Source of the DNA: an uncultured Parabacteroides sp.
Lineage (GTDB): Bacteria; Bacteroidota; Bacteroidia; Bacteroidales; Tannerellaceae
Assembly: GCA_900541965.1 (NCBI GenBank)
Contig: UQLN01000084.1
Span: 1 to 12,825 of the forward strand
Length of the DNA: 12,825 nucleotides
Reading direction: 5' to 3'
The stretch's first letter is position 1, and every line of letters starts with the position of its first letter. Positions 1 to 7,280 of this stretch are shown in pieces. The notes beneath the pieces were generated by a model. The model did not search any database. It was not told where the DNA came from and saw only the letters and a list, made by a program, of their open reading frames with translations. Position numbers and translations under genes: made by a program.

Positions 1-102
1 GGAGGATTAGGCATCTATCTTGTGAAACAATTAATGACAGATGTCCATTATATCCGCCGGGATGGGAAGAATATATTGACAATGATTAAAGACATGAACT
101 GA
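1..102 (+). CDS. RsbW-like anti-sigma regulatory ATPase, 3' end only
   Basis: The first 33 codons are open in frame 1 and end with TGA at 100-102; the start lies outside the window. The visible residues begin GGLGIYLVKQLMTD and continue to a DGKNILTM segment. This matches the end of the HATPase_c_2 fold in RsbW/SpoIIAB-type serine kinases: the glycine-rich ATP lid, the following helix, then the last strand. Family members bind a STAS-domain antagonist or a sigma-like target in the cytoplasm and phosphorylate the antagonist. The next gene starts one base after this stop, so the two are almost certainly co-transcribed. A PP2C phosphatase of the RsbU type is three genes downstream, which supports the assignment. 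With so little protein visible, a histidine-kinase C-terminus remains possible. Confidence 0.72.
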   Translation, partial: GGLGIYLVKQLMTDVHYIRRDGKNILTMIKDMN

Positions 103-103
103 A

Positions 104-1225
104 ATGGCTGATTTTGACATTAAAGATATAGCGAAACTAAAGCTTAAGCAACAGATTGTTGAGAAGGCATTTCTTGTAGATGTTGTAGCAATCATTTTAG
201 GTTTTTATTATAATTGGGATGCGATAACCGGATTTCTTATACTTGCTCTTGTTATCTTGCAGATTTTTAAGAGCCGCTTGAAAAAACAGCTGAAACAGAA
301 AGAATATCTGGCTAAGATTGTGGAAGAACGGACGATAGAACTGCGTATACAGCGTGACCAGGTATTGAAAGAATCAAAAAAACTGTCAGAGGCGCTTGAT
401 GCATTGGCAAAAGCGCAGGATGAACTGGTTCGTAAAGAAAAGTTGGCAACTGTTGGGCAGTTAACTCAAGGTCTGGTGGACCGCATTCTTAATCCAATCA
501 ATTATATCAATAATTTTGCAAGTCTTTCTTCCAATCTGATAAAAGATTTGAAGCAGAATATCTCGGGTGAGCAGGCTGTCATGTCGAAAGAAATTTTTCA
601 GGATAGTATTGAAATACTTGATCTGTTGAATGGTAATCTGCAAAAAATTAATGAACATGGTTGTAATACGGTTCGTATCGTGAAAGCTATGGAAGAACTG
701 TTGAAGGACCGCCATGGAAATACAGTTCTGACCGATGTATGTGATCTTTGCAGTGTTAACATTGATGTAATCCGTAAATCTTATCAGGAAGAAATTGAAA
801 AACTGCAAATACAGATTAATTTAAATAGTCCATCCGAACCTTTGATGGCGGAAATAGACATTGAGCAGATGAACAAAGTGATGCTTAGTCTATTGAAGAA
901 TAGCATTTATGCACTTATGCGTAAGGCACGTAAAGAAGCTTTCCTGCCCCAAATAGACTTGGTGCTGGAAAAGAGGTTGAATGGGACTTTTGTCCTGACC
1001 ATCCGTGATAATGGCATAGGTATAGAAGATAGTATTAAAGCGAAAATTTTTGAACCGTTCTTTACAACTAAGCCAACAGCCGAAGCTGCCGGCGTAGGTC
1101 TGTATCTTTGTCGTGAGGTGATATTGAACCATCAGGGTTCTATTATTGTGAAAAGTGAGAAAGGTCACTTTACTGAGTTTATGATAACTATTCCCATTCA
1201 TCAAAACAACAATAACAATGAGTGA
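104..1225 (+). CDS. Membrane-anchored histidine-kinase-like protein lacking the phospho-acceptor His
   Basis: This is a 373-residue protein. Two hydrophobic segments at about 23-36 and 42-55 should form a membrane hairpin. A charged, probably coiled-coil linker follows at about 56-115, then a HisKA-like dimerisation region and a HATPase domain. The dimerisation region reads KLATVGQLTQG then LVDRILNPINYI. Family members have A-H-E where this has V-D-R, so Asp126 and Arg127 replace the phospho-accepting His and the following Glu. The ATPase half keeps an N-box (Asn266 in LKNS), the G1 box DNGIGI at 302-307 and the FEPFFTTKP segment at 316-324. Its ATP lid is altered: TAEAAGVGLYL instead of a GEGTGLGLS form. 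It ends in a run of Asn. It overlaps the next kinase gene by 8 nt. I infer a sensor or scaffold that binds ATP but cannot autophosphorylate in the usual way, perhaps partnering the downstream kinase. Confidence 0.85.
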   Translation: MADFDIKDIAKLKLKQQIVEKAFLVDVVAIILGFYYNWDAITGFLILALVILQIFKSRLKKQLKQKEYLAKIVEERTIELRIQRDQVLKESKKLSEALDALAKAQDELVRKEKLATVGQLTQGLVDRILNPINYINNFASLSSNLIKDLKQNISGEQAVMSKEIFQDSIEILDLLNGNLQKINEHGCNTVRIVKAMEELLKDRHGNTVLTDVCDLCSVNIDVIRKSYQEEIEKLQIQINLNSPSEPLMAEIDIEQMNKVMLSLLKNSIYALMRKARKEAFLPQIDLVLEKRLNGTFVLTIRDNGIGIEDSIKAKIFEPFFTTKPTAEAAGVGLYLCREVILNHQGSIIVKSEKGHFTEFMITIPIHQNNNNNE

Positions 1226-2048
1226 TGAACATTCTGAATTAGAACGCCTGAAAAAGCAGGCAAGTCAGCAAGAGAAAATGGCCTCACTTGGACTGTTGAG
1301 TGCCGGTATTGCACATGAAATCCAGAATCCGCTTAATTTTGTGATTAATTTCAGTAAATTATCCTGTAAGTTGCTACAGGATATGGAAGAGATTCTGGAT
1401 GAATTGCATGGTCAGCTATCCTCTGAGGCAGATGAGGAGCTTCGTGAGATTATGTCTGATTTGCAGGGGAATATGTTTAAAATAGAGGAGAATGGGAATC
1501 GGGCATCCAGTATAGTCCGGGGAATATTGCTTTATTCCCGGGGAAAAGATGATGAGTTTATTCCTACAGACCTGGCTCAATTAACGAAAGAATATGTTTG
1601 GCTTTCTTACCATGCTGTTCGTGCAAATAATAAGAGTTTTAACGTTACAATCAGGGAAGACTATGAAGTTGGGTTGCCTTTAGTGAAAGTTGTACCTCAG
1701 GACTTTAGTCGTGCAGTTTTGAATTTGATGAATAACGCTTGTTATGCAGTGTTCAGTAAGGCTAAAGGGATATCGGAAACTCCTTATATACCGACAATTC
1801 AAATTTCTTTGAAGCGGCAGCAGGATCAGATTCTTCTTTCTATTGAAGATAATGGAATGGGAATCACTCAGGATGTAAAAGAGAAACTTTTTACTCCGTT
1901 TTTCACAACAAAGCCAATAGGTGAAGGAACCGGACTTGGTTTATCGATTACCAAATCTATTATAGAACAGAAGCATGGGGGGAAGGTTGAGGTGGAATCG
2001 CTTCCGGGCGAGTTTACCCGCTTTACAATTATCATCCCTATTCAATAA
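1218..2048 (+). CDS. Soluble sensor histidine kinase
   Basis: This 276-residue protein has no membrane segment or PAS-type sensor domain, only the catalytic core. After a short coiled-coil-like lead (about 5-22), the H-box reads MASLGLLSAG then IAHEIQNPLNFV, with His33 as the expected phospho-acceptor. The N-box is near Asn172-Asn173 (LNLMNNACYAV), the G1 box DNGMGI is at 211-216, TPFFTTKP at 226-233 and the ATP lid GEGTGLGLS at 235-243. All catalytic motifs look intact. The ATG lies inside the end of the preceding gene (8-nt overlap), which suggests translational coupling and equal amounts of the two proteins. A receiver-phosphatase gene starts 21 bp downstream and is the likely phosphoryl acceptor. 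Lacking its own input domain, it probably takes its signal from the membrane-bound partner upstream; that is inference. Confidence 0.92.
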   Translation: MSDEHSELERLKKQASQQEKMASLGLLSAGIAHEIQNPLNFVINFSKLSCKLLQDMEEILDELHGQLSSEADEELREIMSDLQGNMFKIEENGNRASSIVRGILLYSRGKDDEFIPTDLAQLTKEYVWLSYHAVRANNKSFNVTIREDYEVGLPLVKVVPQDFSRAVLNLMNNACYAVFSKAKGISETPYIPTIQISLKRQQDQILLSIEDNGMGITQDVKEKLFTPFFTTKPIGEGTGLGLSITKSIIEQKHGGKVEVESLPGEFTRFTIIIPIQ

Positions 2049-2069
2049 TAAAAAACGAAAATAAATGCT

Positions 2070-3233
2070 ATGGCAATAAAAATATTGAGTGTAGACGACG
2101 AACAGGACCTGGAAATATTGCTTACCCAGTATTTTCGTCGTAAAATAAAAAAAGGGGAATATGAATTTTTATTTGCCCATAATGGTTTGGAGGCGCTTCA
2201 AATGCTTCTTGCCAATCCTGATTTTGATGTTATCCTGAGTGATATCAATATGCCGGAAATGGATGGACTCACTCTGCTTACCCGGATTAATGAAATGCGT
2301 AATCCTGCCTTGAAATGTATTATGGTTTCGGCTTATGGCGACATGGAAAATATCCGTACTGCCATGAATCAAGGCGCATTTGATTTTACTACGAAGCCTA
2401 TCAACCTGGAGGATTTGGAACGGACGATAGAGAAGGCGGCCGAACAGATCGCTTTTATTAAACAGGCACAGCAGGAGCATTCCCAATTGGAATCAATACA
2501 AAATGATTTGCATGTGGCCCAGGAAATACAGCAAACTATTTTACCGAAGACTTTCCCTCCTTTTCCGGAGCTGAAATCATTTGATGTTTATGCTTATATG
2601 AATGCAGCCAAATATGTAGGTGGCGATTTCTATGATTTTTTTCGTATCGATCATGACAGGTTAGGGTTTGTAATTGCAGACGTATCAGGGAAAGGAGTGC
2701 CTGCCGCTATTTTCATGGCTATAAGCCGGACTGTAATACGGGCAATTGCATTGACCGAGAATTCTGCCGCAATGTGCATGCAACGTTCAAACCTGCTTCT
2801 TTGCCAGGAGAGCGTGAACGATATGTTTGTCACTGTATTCTATGGAATACTGAATATCCATACAGGTGTGGTCACTTATTGCAATGCAGGACATAATTCG
2901 CCCGTTTTGCTCAAGAAAGACGGTGCTGTGTCGGAATTGCCCTTAACCGGTGACATGGTGCTGGGGGCTATTAATGATGTCGTTTATCATGAAAAAGAAT
3001 TGAAGCTTTTGCCCGGTGATAATTTATTCCTTTATACAGACGGAGTGACGGAAGCAGTGAACATTAAGAATGACTTTTATGGAGAGCAACGTCTTTTGGA
3101 TAATTGTAAAAAGCTGACAGGAAAAGATCCGAAAGAAGTAGTTGAACGGATTACCGAAACAGTTGGCGAATTTGTTATAGGTGCTGTTCAGTCCGACGAT
3201 ATAACCATGTTGTCTATTGCTTACAAAGGATAA
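2070..3233 (+). CDS. Response regulator fused to RsbU/SpoIIE-type PP2C serine phosphatase
   Basis: This is a 387-residue, two-domain cytoplasmic protein. The receiver domain (about 1-125) has the acidic pair Asp9-Asp10, phospho-acceptor Asp58 in ILSDINMPEMDG, Ser87 in VSAYG and Lys109 in TTKPI. A helical linker (about 125-155, ending in VAQEIQQTILP) joins it to a PP2C domain of the SpoIIE/RsbU class. That domain has VGGDFYDF (Asp186), ADVSGKGVPAA (Asp204), FVTVFYG, CNAGHNSP, YTDGVTEA (Asp324) and the final SDDIT (Asp376-Asp377); the aspartates are the expected metal ligands. Family members dephosphorylate a phosphoserine on a STAS-domain antagonist. Phosphorylation by the upstream kinase would be the switch. 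An RsbW-like ATPase at the head of the operon fits this. No STAS gene is visible, so the substrate is inferred. Confidence 0.95.
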   Translation: MAIKILSVDDEQDLEILLTQYFRRKIKKGEYEFLFAHNGLEALQMLLANPDFDVILSDINMPEMDGLTLLTRINEMRNPALKCIMVSAYGDMENIRTAMNQGAFDFTTKPINLEDLERTIEKAAEQIAFIKQAQQEHSQLESIQNDLHVAQEIQQTILPKTFPPFPELKSFDVYAYMNAAKYVGGDFYDFFRIDHDRLGFVIADVSGKGVPAAIFMAISRTVIRAIALTENSAAMCMQRSNLLLCQESVNDMFVTVFYGILNIHTGVVTYCNAGHNSPVLLKKDGAVSELPLTGDMVLGAINDVVYHEKELKLLPGDNLFLYTDGVTEAVNIKNDFYGEQRLLDNCKKLTGKDPKEVVERITETVGEFVIGAVQSDDITMLSIAYKG

Positions 3234-3250
3234 GAGAATATTTTAATCAT

Positions 3251-3296
3251 AAAAAAAGCGCTGGTTTTGCTTATATGCTAAACCAGCGCTTTTTTT
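3251..3296. terminator. Bidirectional intrinsic terminator
   Basis: A perfect 17-bp inverted repeat (3251-3267 with 3280-3296) encloses a 12-nt loop. Its core arm is AGCGCTGGTTT, with seven A on the left end and seven T on the right. It can end transcription from either side, serving the + strand signalling operon (stop at 3233) and the - strand lipoprotein gene (stop at 3315). Confidence 0.93.
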
Positions 3297-3314
3297 ATTG
3301 TATGTTATTATTTC

Positions 3315-4145
3315 TTATTTCAGCAAAGTATCACGGATACCCAAGATTTCTGCATTAGCAGCTCTTGCTTCCTGTACTGTAGCTGTTTTTTCTTTCAAAG
3401 GAGCAATAGTTTCACTGAGTTGTTTCAAATCAGGATAGTAAGCGGAAAGATCTGATACGATTTCGCCCAGCATGTCAACACGTTTTGCCATAGTATCGGA
3501 AAGACCTGCAGATGTGGCATCGCCTTTAACTACCAATGAAGGATTTGCCAGCAGGCAAGCATTTTCAGCAGTCATACCTCCCAACATTTCGATAGCTACA
3601 TCCATTTTGTCTTCAGCAGCCATTCTGTCGATAATTTTGTCTTCCTGTGCATTTATGAATTTCTGCAAATCTTCTTTGCTTGCATCTTTCGGAGCCTGTT
3701 CTTTCAGGATATCCAGAACGAAAGTAACATTCAGGGCAGTAGCCAGTTTTGAGATTGCACCTTCAACTTCGCTTGTCGGTTTTTTCATAGCCTTCAGGAT
3801 ATTGCAATCGGACAGATACATACCCAGGGCACGTGCCTGTTGCGCTTTTGTTGTCAGTTCGGAAACTTTTGCAGCAGGCAACATATAGTTGATGCTTCCT
3901 ACGTTGATAGTAACGTCACCTGTTGAAATCCGGTAAGGAACATCTGAATCCGGCATGTCTTTTAACAGTTGGATTGTTTCTGTTTTCAATTCCTCTGTCA
4001 ATAAGTCTTTAGGCGCATTTCCTGCAATAACGGCAGCCTCTTCTGTTTTTTCGGCTTCATCATTTGCCTTTTTGGTACCGTTACAAGAAGTCATACCAAA
4101 CACTAATGCTGCTACAGTGAGCATGCTTAATACACTCTTTTTCAT
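3315..4145 (-). CDS. Lipoprotein of unknown function, mostly helical
   Basis: This is a 276-residue protein with a clear lipoprotein signal: basic start MKKS, a hydrophobic stretch to about residue 17 and a lipobox ending at Cys21 (GMTSC). The mature part starts with a charged linker, NGTKKANDEAEKTEE, and is then rich in Ala, Leu, Lys and Glu, which suggests a largely alpha-helical fold. I do not recognise a domain. It was probably processed by signal peptidase II and anchored in the inner or outer membrane; the linker does not let me decide which. The gene is 37 bp downstream of the ABC transporter gene, with no promoter or terminator visible between them, so the two probably share a transcript. 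That makes an accessory role with the transporter possible but unproven. It ends just before the shared terminator at 3251-3296. Confidence 0.88.
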   Translation of the reverse strand: MKKSVLSMLTVAALVFGMTSCNGTKKANDEAEKTEEAAVIAGNAPKDLLTEELKTETIQLLKDMPDSDVPYRISTGDVTINVGSINYMLPAAKVSELTTKAQQARALGMYLSDCNILKAMKKPTSEVEGAISKLATALNVTFVLDILKEQAPKDASKEDLQKFINAQEDKIIDRMAAEDKMDVAIEMLGGMTAENACLLANPSLVVKGDATSAGLSDTMAKRVDMLGEIVSDLSAYYPDLKQLSETIAPLKEKTATVQEARAANAEILGIRDTLLK

Positions 4146-4182
4146 AATATATAATTTAATAATTTATATTCTTTCCTATTTT

Positions 4183-7095
4183 TTATTCGTCTCTTTTGAG
4201 GATACGTCCCGGAAACTCTGCGAATATAGCGATAATCGCTAATAATGCAAAGAATCCGATAACCAATAAATTAAATATATAGGTAGAAAAATAGATTCCT
4301 CCTATATTTTTTTCATGGCTGTAGAAGGCAGCCCTTCCCCATTGATTGTCAGGTTTTATGTAAATCTGTCCGATTGCAGGGTAAATGCGATGATTGGCTT
4401 CTTTAAACAGGTGAGGATTACCTGTACCCATCACAAGGTCCTCAATTGCAGAATTATGATTATTTTTCTTTAAATTAACAAGCCATTCCTTGCCGTGTTC
4501 ATTATCAATATTTTCAACTGTTTGTTCCGATAGTGCTGTAAAGTTACGTGCCCGGATATGCAAAGCTTTGTCTACTTTATCCAAGTAGGAGAGGTAAGAC
4601 TCATTTTCTTTTCTGGGTGTAATACGGGCTGCACGACTTAATACGGCAAGTTCGTTTTCAACTGTTTTCCGTATGTCCGGATTATCTTTAGTTTGTAATT
4701 CTTCAGCCAAATGGCGGACTTCCGGGGCATGGATATTTTCATAATACTGTGCCAGATATTTTTCCTTGTCCATAAGGAAGAAAATCTTATTGTATTCATT
4801 GTCCCTGAATTGCTCGACCATTAGTGCTTCAAAAGCCCAACGTGACGGAATCACTTCACCGATGAGCGGCACGATATTTTCGTCGGCAGCCTTGGTGTTC
4901 AGGTCATCAAATTTGATAACCAATCCACATAAAAGGATTTGTGGAATTAGTAATAGAGGGATTGTTATATAAATGGCAACTACGGAATTCATGGATTGAG
5001 ATAAAATCAATCCTGTAAGATTGGCTAAAAATGAAATAGCCCATAAAACACTCCACCAGATAAAGAACATTCCGGCGCCAACCTGTATAATAGAATTACC
5101 AACCGCAATAAACAGCAATGTTTGGATACCGGAGATGGCGAAAAGATAAATAATCTTGGAAGTAAGGTAACTGCTTCTGCTTAACCGGAGGAATTTCTCC
5201 CTTTTCAGTATAGTCCTGTCTTTTATAATTTCCTCGGCGCTGATACTAAGTCCCATGAATGTGGCAACAATCACAGACATGAAAATGTAAGAAACAAAAT
5301 TCTTATTTCCTAATAAGGTATACCCTCCATCATCGGTAAATCGGGTAAGAAGTGCAACGATCAAGGCCAACAGAGGTGCTTCCAAAAGGACAATCAACAG
5401 ATATTGCCGGTTTACTAGTTTAGTCCGGACATTCCGTTCCAGGAAAATGAAAAATTGTTTTAGCCACGACGGTTTCTTTTGATTATTTTCGGGAAGCTCT
5501 TTTTCTATAGTCAACCGGTAATCCGGACGGGATGAAATATATTTCTCATGCCATTCTTCCGGAGTGAATTTGCGGATATTGGTCAGATTTCCCGAATCAT
5601 CGATTTTTTTCGAGTCGATGATATTCAGTATAAGTTCCGGGTTTACATTCCCGCATGTACTGCAAACGCTTATATCTTCGTCGGTATATTTGGCCGCATG
5701 TTTAAAGTAGGTAATCGCTTCTATAGGATTGCCATCATAAATGGGATACCCCCCGCGGTCCAATAACCAGAGTCTGTCGAATAACTTATAAATTTCGGAA
5801 GAGGGCTGGTGGATATTCACAATAACCAGCTTCCCCCGGTGAGTCTGTTCTTTCAGTAACATAATCACTTTTTCCGAATCTGTAGAAGATAATCCGGATG
5901 TCGGTTCGTCAAGATAGAGAATGGCCGGTTCGCGAATAAGTTCCTGGGCAATGTTCAGGCGCTTTCTCTGTCCGCCACTAATTGTTTTACGGATAGGAGA
6001 GCCCACTTCCAGGTCTTTTATTTCTTCCAAATCCAGTTCGCAAAGTACGGTTTTTACACGTTGGTCAATCTCCTGTTCAGAGAGGTTGGCAAAACAAAGG
6101 CGTGCTGTAAACCATAAATTCTGGTATACGGTAAGTTCTTCTATCAATAAATCGTCCTGAGGTACAAAGCCGATCAGTTGGCGTGCTTCAGGTGAGTTAA
6201 GCGGATGTCCGTTTATCGTTAAGCTCCCTTTGTCCGGAAGAATTGTCCCGTTTAAGATGCCTAAAAGAGTTGATTTTCCGACTCCGCTGCCTCCCATAAT
6301 AGCAACCAGTTGCCCGGATTCCAGATTGAAAGAAAAGTTATGAAGCCCATTGTGGCTGTTTTTGAAAGTGAAATCGAGATTCCTGCCGGAAAGGGTAATC
6401 GTTTCTTTCTTTTCTTTTTTATAAAAGACGGAGAGTAAATCACTATAGTAAACAGGCAGGAACAGAGGGCCTTTTAATACACTGCTTCGTTGCCAGGCAT
6501 AGAACATATCCGAAGAAAGCGGAATGTCGTTCATGAATACGAGCCCGTTGCCATGATAGGTGAAAATCAGTTTGTCGAAGCGGCGGATATACCAGACACG
6601 GATAGAGCCTTCCATGCCTTTACGTATGATATGGTTTTCCGTAATATTTTCTTCTTCGCTGATTGTGAGTATAGAAGATGAGGCGGATGTTCCTGTAACG
6701 AAATCCATTGTTTCATTGAATTCTTCCTGCGAGATAGAAAAGATATCAGCTACGAGATGGAACAGATTCAGATGGTTTTTAAATTCATCACTGTTGGTAT
6801 GGGCAAACTCGACAAAGCGGATTAGGAGAAGCAACTGTTCTTCCGCTCTTAACTTGATTTTCATTTGCTCGCATATGTTCCGGATTACATCTTCCTTGTC
6901 GATAGGAAAGAGGGAATCATCATACATACCCCGTAGTTCTGTGTATAATTCAATATATTCTTTATGGGAACGAACACCGAAATGACTGGAAAGATAGGAA
7001 TGGACAGCGCGGCTTGCCTGTTTTTCTTCTATCCGGACAACAGAAGCGAAAATGGCAAACAGATTTAATAAACCGTTTAATATGGTTTCATTCAT
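4183..7095 (-). CDS. ABCG-type ABC transporter, ATPase and permease fused, with N-terminal extra domains
   Basis: This is a 970-residue protein. Residues about 1-135 are helical and resemble a TerB-like region. Residues about 155-225 are probably beta-rich and could be a degenerate FHA-like module. The ATPase (about 232-465) has Walker A GGSGVGKST (268-276), Q-loop Gln313, signature ISGGQRKR (372-379), Walker B LYLDEPTSGL (Asp396, Glu397) and H-loop His429 in NIHQPSS; all look intact. A linker holds a CSTC pair (478-481). The permease has about six membrane segments (near 566-585, 600-617, 646-664, 676-697, 703-725 and 934-957), with a loop of about 205 residues before the last. ATPase before permease, and a long loop between helices 5 and 6, are typical of the ABCG/White family and suggest an exporter. 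The substrate is unknown. A lipoprotein gene follows 37 bp downstream. Confidence 0.93.
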   Translation of the reverse strand: MNETILNGLLNLFAIFASVVRIEEKQASRAVHSYLSSHFGVRSHKEYIELYTELRGMYDDSLFPIDKEDVIRNICEQMKIKLRAEEQLLLLIRFVEFAHTNSDEFKNHLNLFHLVADIFSISQEEFNETMDFVTGTSASSSILTISEEENITENHIIRKGMEGSIRVWYIRRFDKLIFTYHGNGLVFMNDIPLSSDMFYAWQRSSVLKGPLFLPVYYSDLLSVFYKKEKKETITLSGRNLDFTFKNSHNGLHNFSFNLESGQLVAIMGGSGVGKSTLLGILNGTILPDKGSLTINGHPLNSPEARQLIGFVPQDDLLIEELTVYQNLWFTARLCFANLSEQEIDQRVKTVLCELDLEEIKDLEVGSPIRKTISGGQRKRLNIAQELIREPAILYLDEPTSGLSSTDSEKVIMLLKEQTHRGKLVIVNIHQPSSEIYKLFDRLWLLDRGGYPIYDGNPIEAITYFKHAAKYTDEDISVCSTCGNVNPELILNIIDSKKIDDSGNLTNIRKFTPEEWHEKYISSRPDYRLTIEKELPENNQKKPSWLKQFFIFLERNVRTKLVNRQYLLIVLLEAPLLALIVALLTRFTDDGGYTLLGNKNFVSYIFMSVIVATFMGLSISAEEIIKDRTILKREKFLRLSRSSYLTSKIIYLFAISGIQTLLFIAVGNSIIQVGAGMFFIWWSVLWAISFLANLTGLILSQSMNSVVAIYITIPLLLIPQILLCGLVIKFDDLNTKAADENIVPLIGEVIPSRWAFEALMVEQFRDNEYNKIFFLMDKEKYLAQYYENIHAPEVRHLAEELQTKDNPDIRKTVENELAVLSRAARITPRKENESYLSYLDKVDKALHIRARNFTALSEQTVENIDNEHGKEWLVNLKKNNHNSAIEDLVMGTGNPHLFKEANHRIYPAIGQIYIKPDNQWGRAAFYSHEKNIGGIYFSTYIFNLLVIGFFALLAIIAIFAEFPGRILKRDE

Positions 7096-7102
7096 TTTTC
7101 AG

Positions 7103-7152
7103 AATCCTGTAAATTATGTTGCAAATATACTAAGAATGGCGGTTACAGGATT
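7103..7152. repeat. Perfect 10-bp inverted repeat around the transporter promoter
   Basis: AATCCTGTAA at 7103-7112 is the exact reverse complement of TTACAGGATT at 7143-7152, with 30 bp between the arms and 40 bp between arm centres. The candidate -7 box sits between them. The expected transcription start is near 7115, so only one arm would be transcribed. That makes a DNA operator with two half-sites more likely than an RNA hairpin. Confidence 0.6.
7122..7129 (-). promoter_or_regulatory. Probable -7 element for the ABC transporter operon
   Basis: On the - strand this reads TATATTTG, matching the Bacteroidetes -7 form TAnnTTTG, 26 bp before the ATG at 7095. I see no good TTTG -33 box at the usual 19-21 bp spacing, so it may need an activator. 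It lies between the arms of the inverted repeat at 7103-7152. Confidence 0.55.
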
Positions 7153-7189
7153 ATAAGTGAGTCCTTTATTTTCTTGAGGTAAATACTAA

Positions 7190-7238
7190 AAAGTAAGGCT
7201 CTCCGTAATTTCATATTTCTGAAATCGAAGGAGAGCCT
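7190..7238 (-). terminator. Intrinsic terminator of argS
   Basis: AGGCTCTCC at 7196-7204 pairs with GGAGAGCCT at 7230-7238. A second inner stem is ATTTCA (7208-7213) with TGAAAT (7220-7225). On the - strand the hairpin is followed by TACTTTTTAG, the U-rich tail expected after argS, which ends at 7281. The + side has no T run, so it acts in one direction. Confidence 0.8.
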
Positions 7239-7280
7239 GTAATGTGTATGGTTTTCTATTTGTTATGGAATAATCATTTG

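Noticed and set aside
461..808. A 115-codon open frame on the - strand within the pseudokinase gene
   Set aside because: It is an antisense shadow of a gene with clear kinase motifs, with no sign of its own promoter.
4040..4085. The charged linker after the lipoprotein Cys21 as a surface-export signal
   Set aside because: The residues right after the cysteine (NGTKK) do not give the acidic cluster expected of Bacteroidetes export signals; acidic residues come only further on.
5650..5670. The CSTC pair in the transporter linker as a zinc site
   Set aside because: Only two cysteines are visible and no matching ligand pair is nearby, so metal binding cannot be supported.
6560..6985. A 141-codon open frame on the + strand within the transporter gene
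   Set aside because: It is antisense to the transporter coding frame, with no recognisable motif or promoter.
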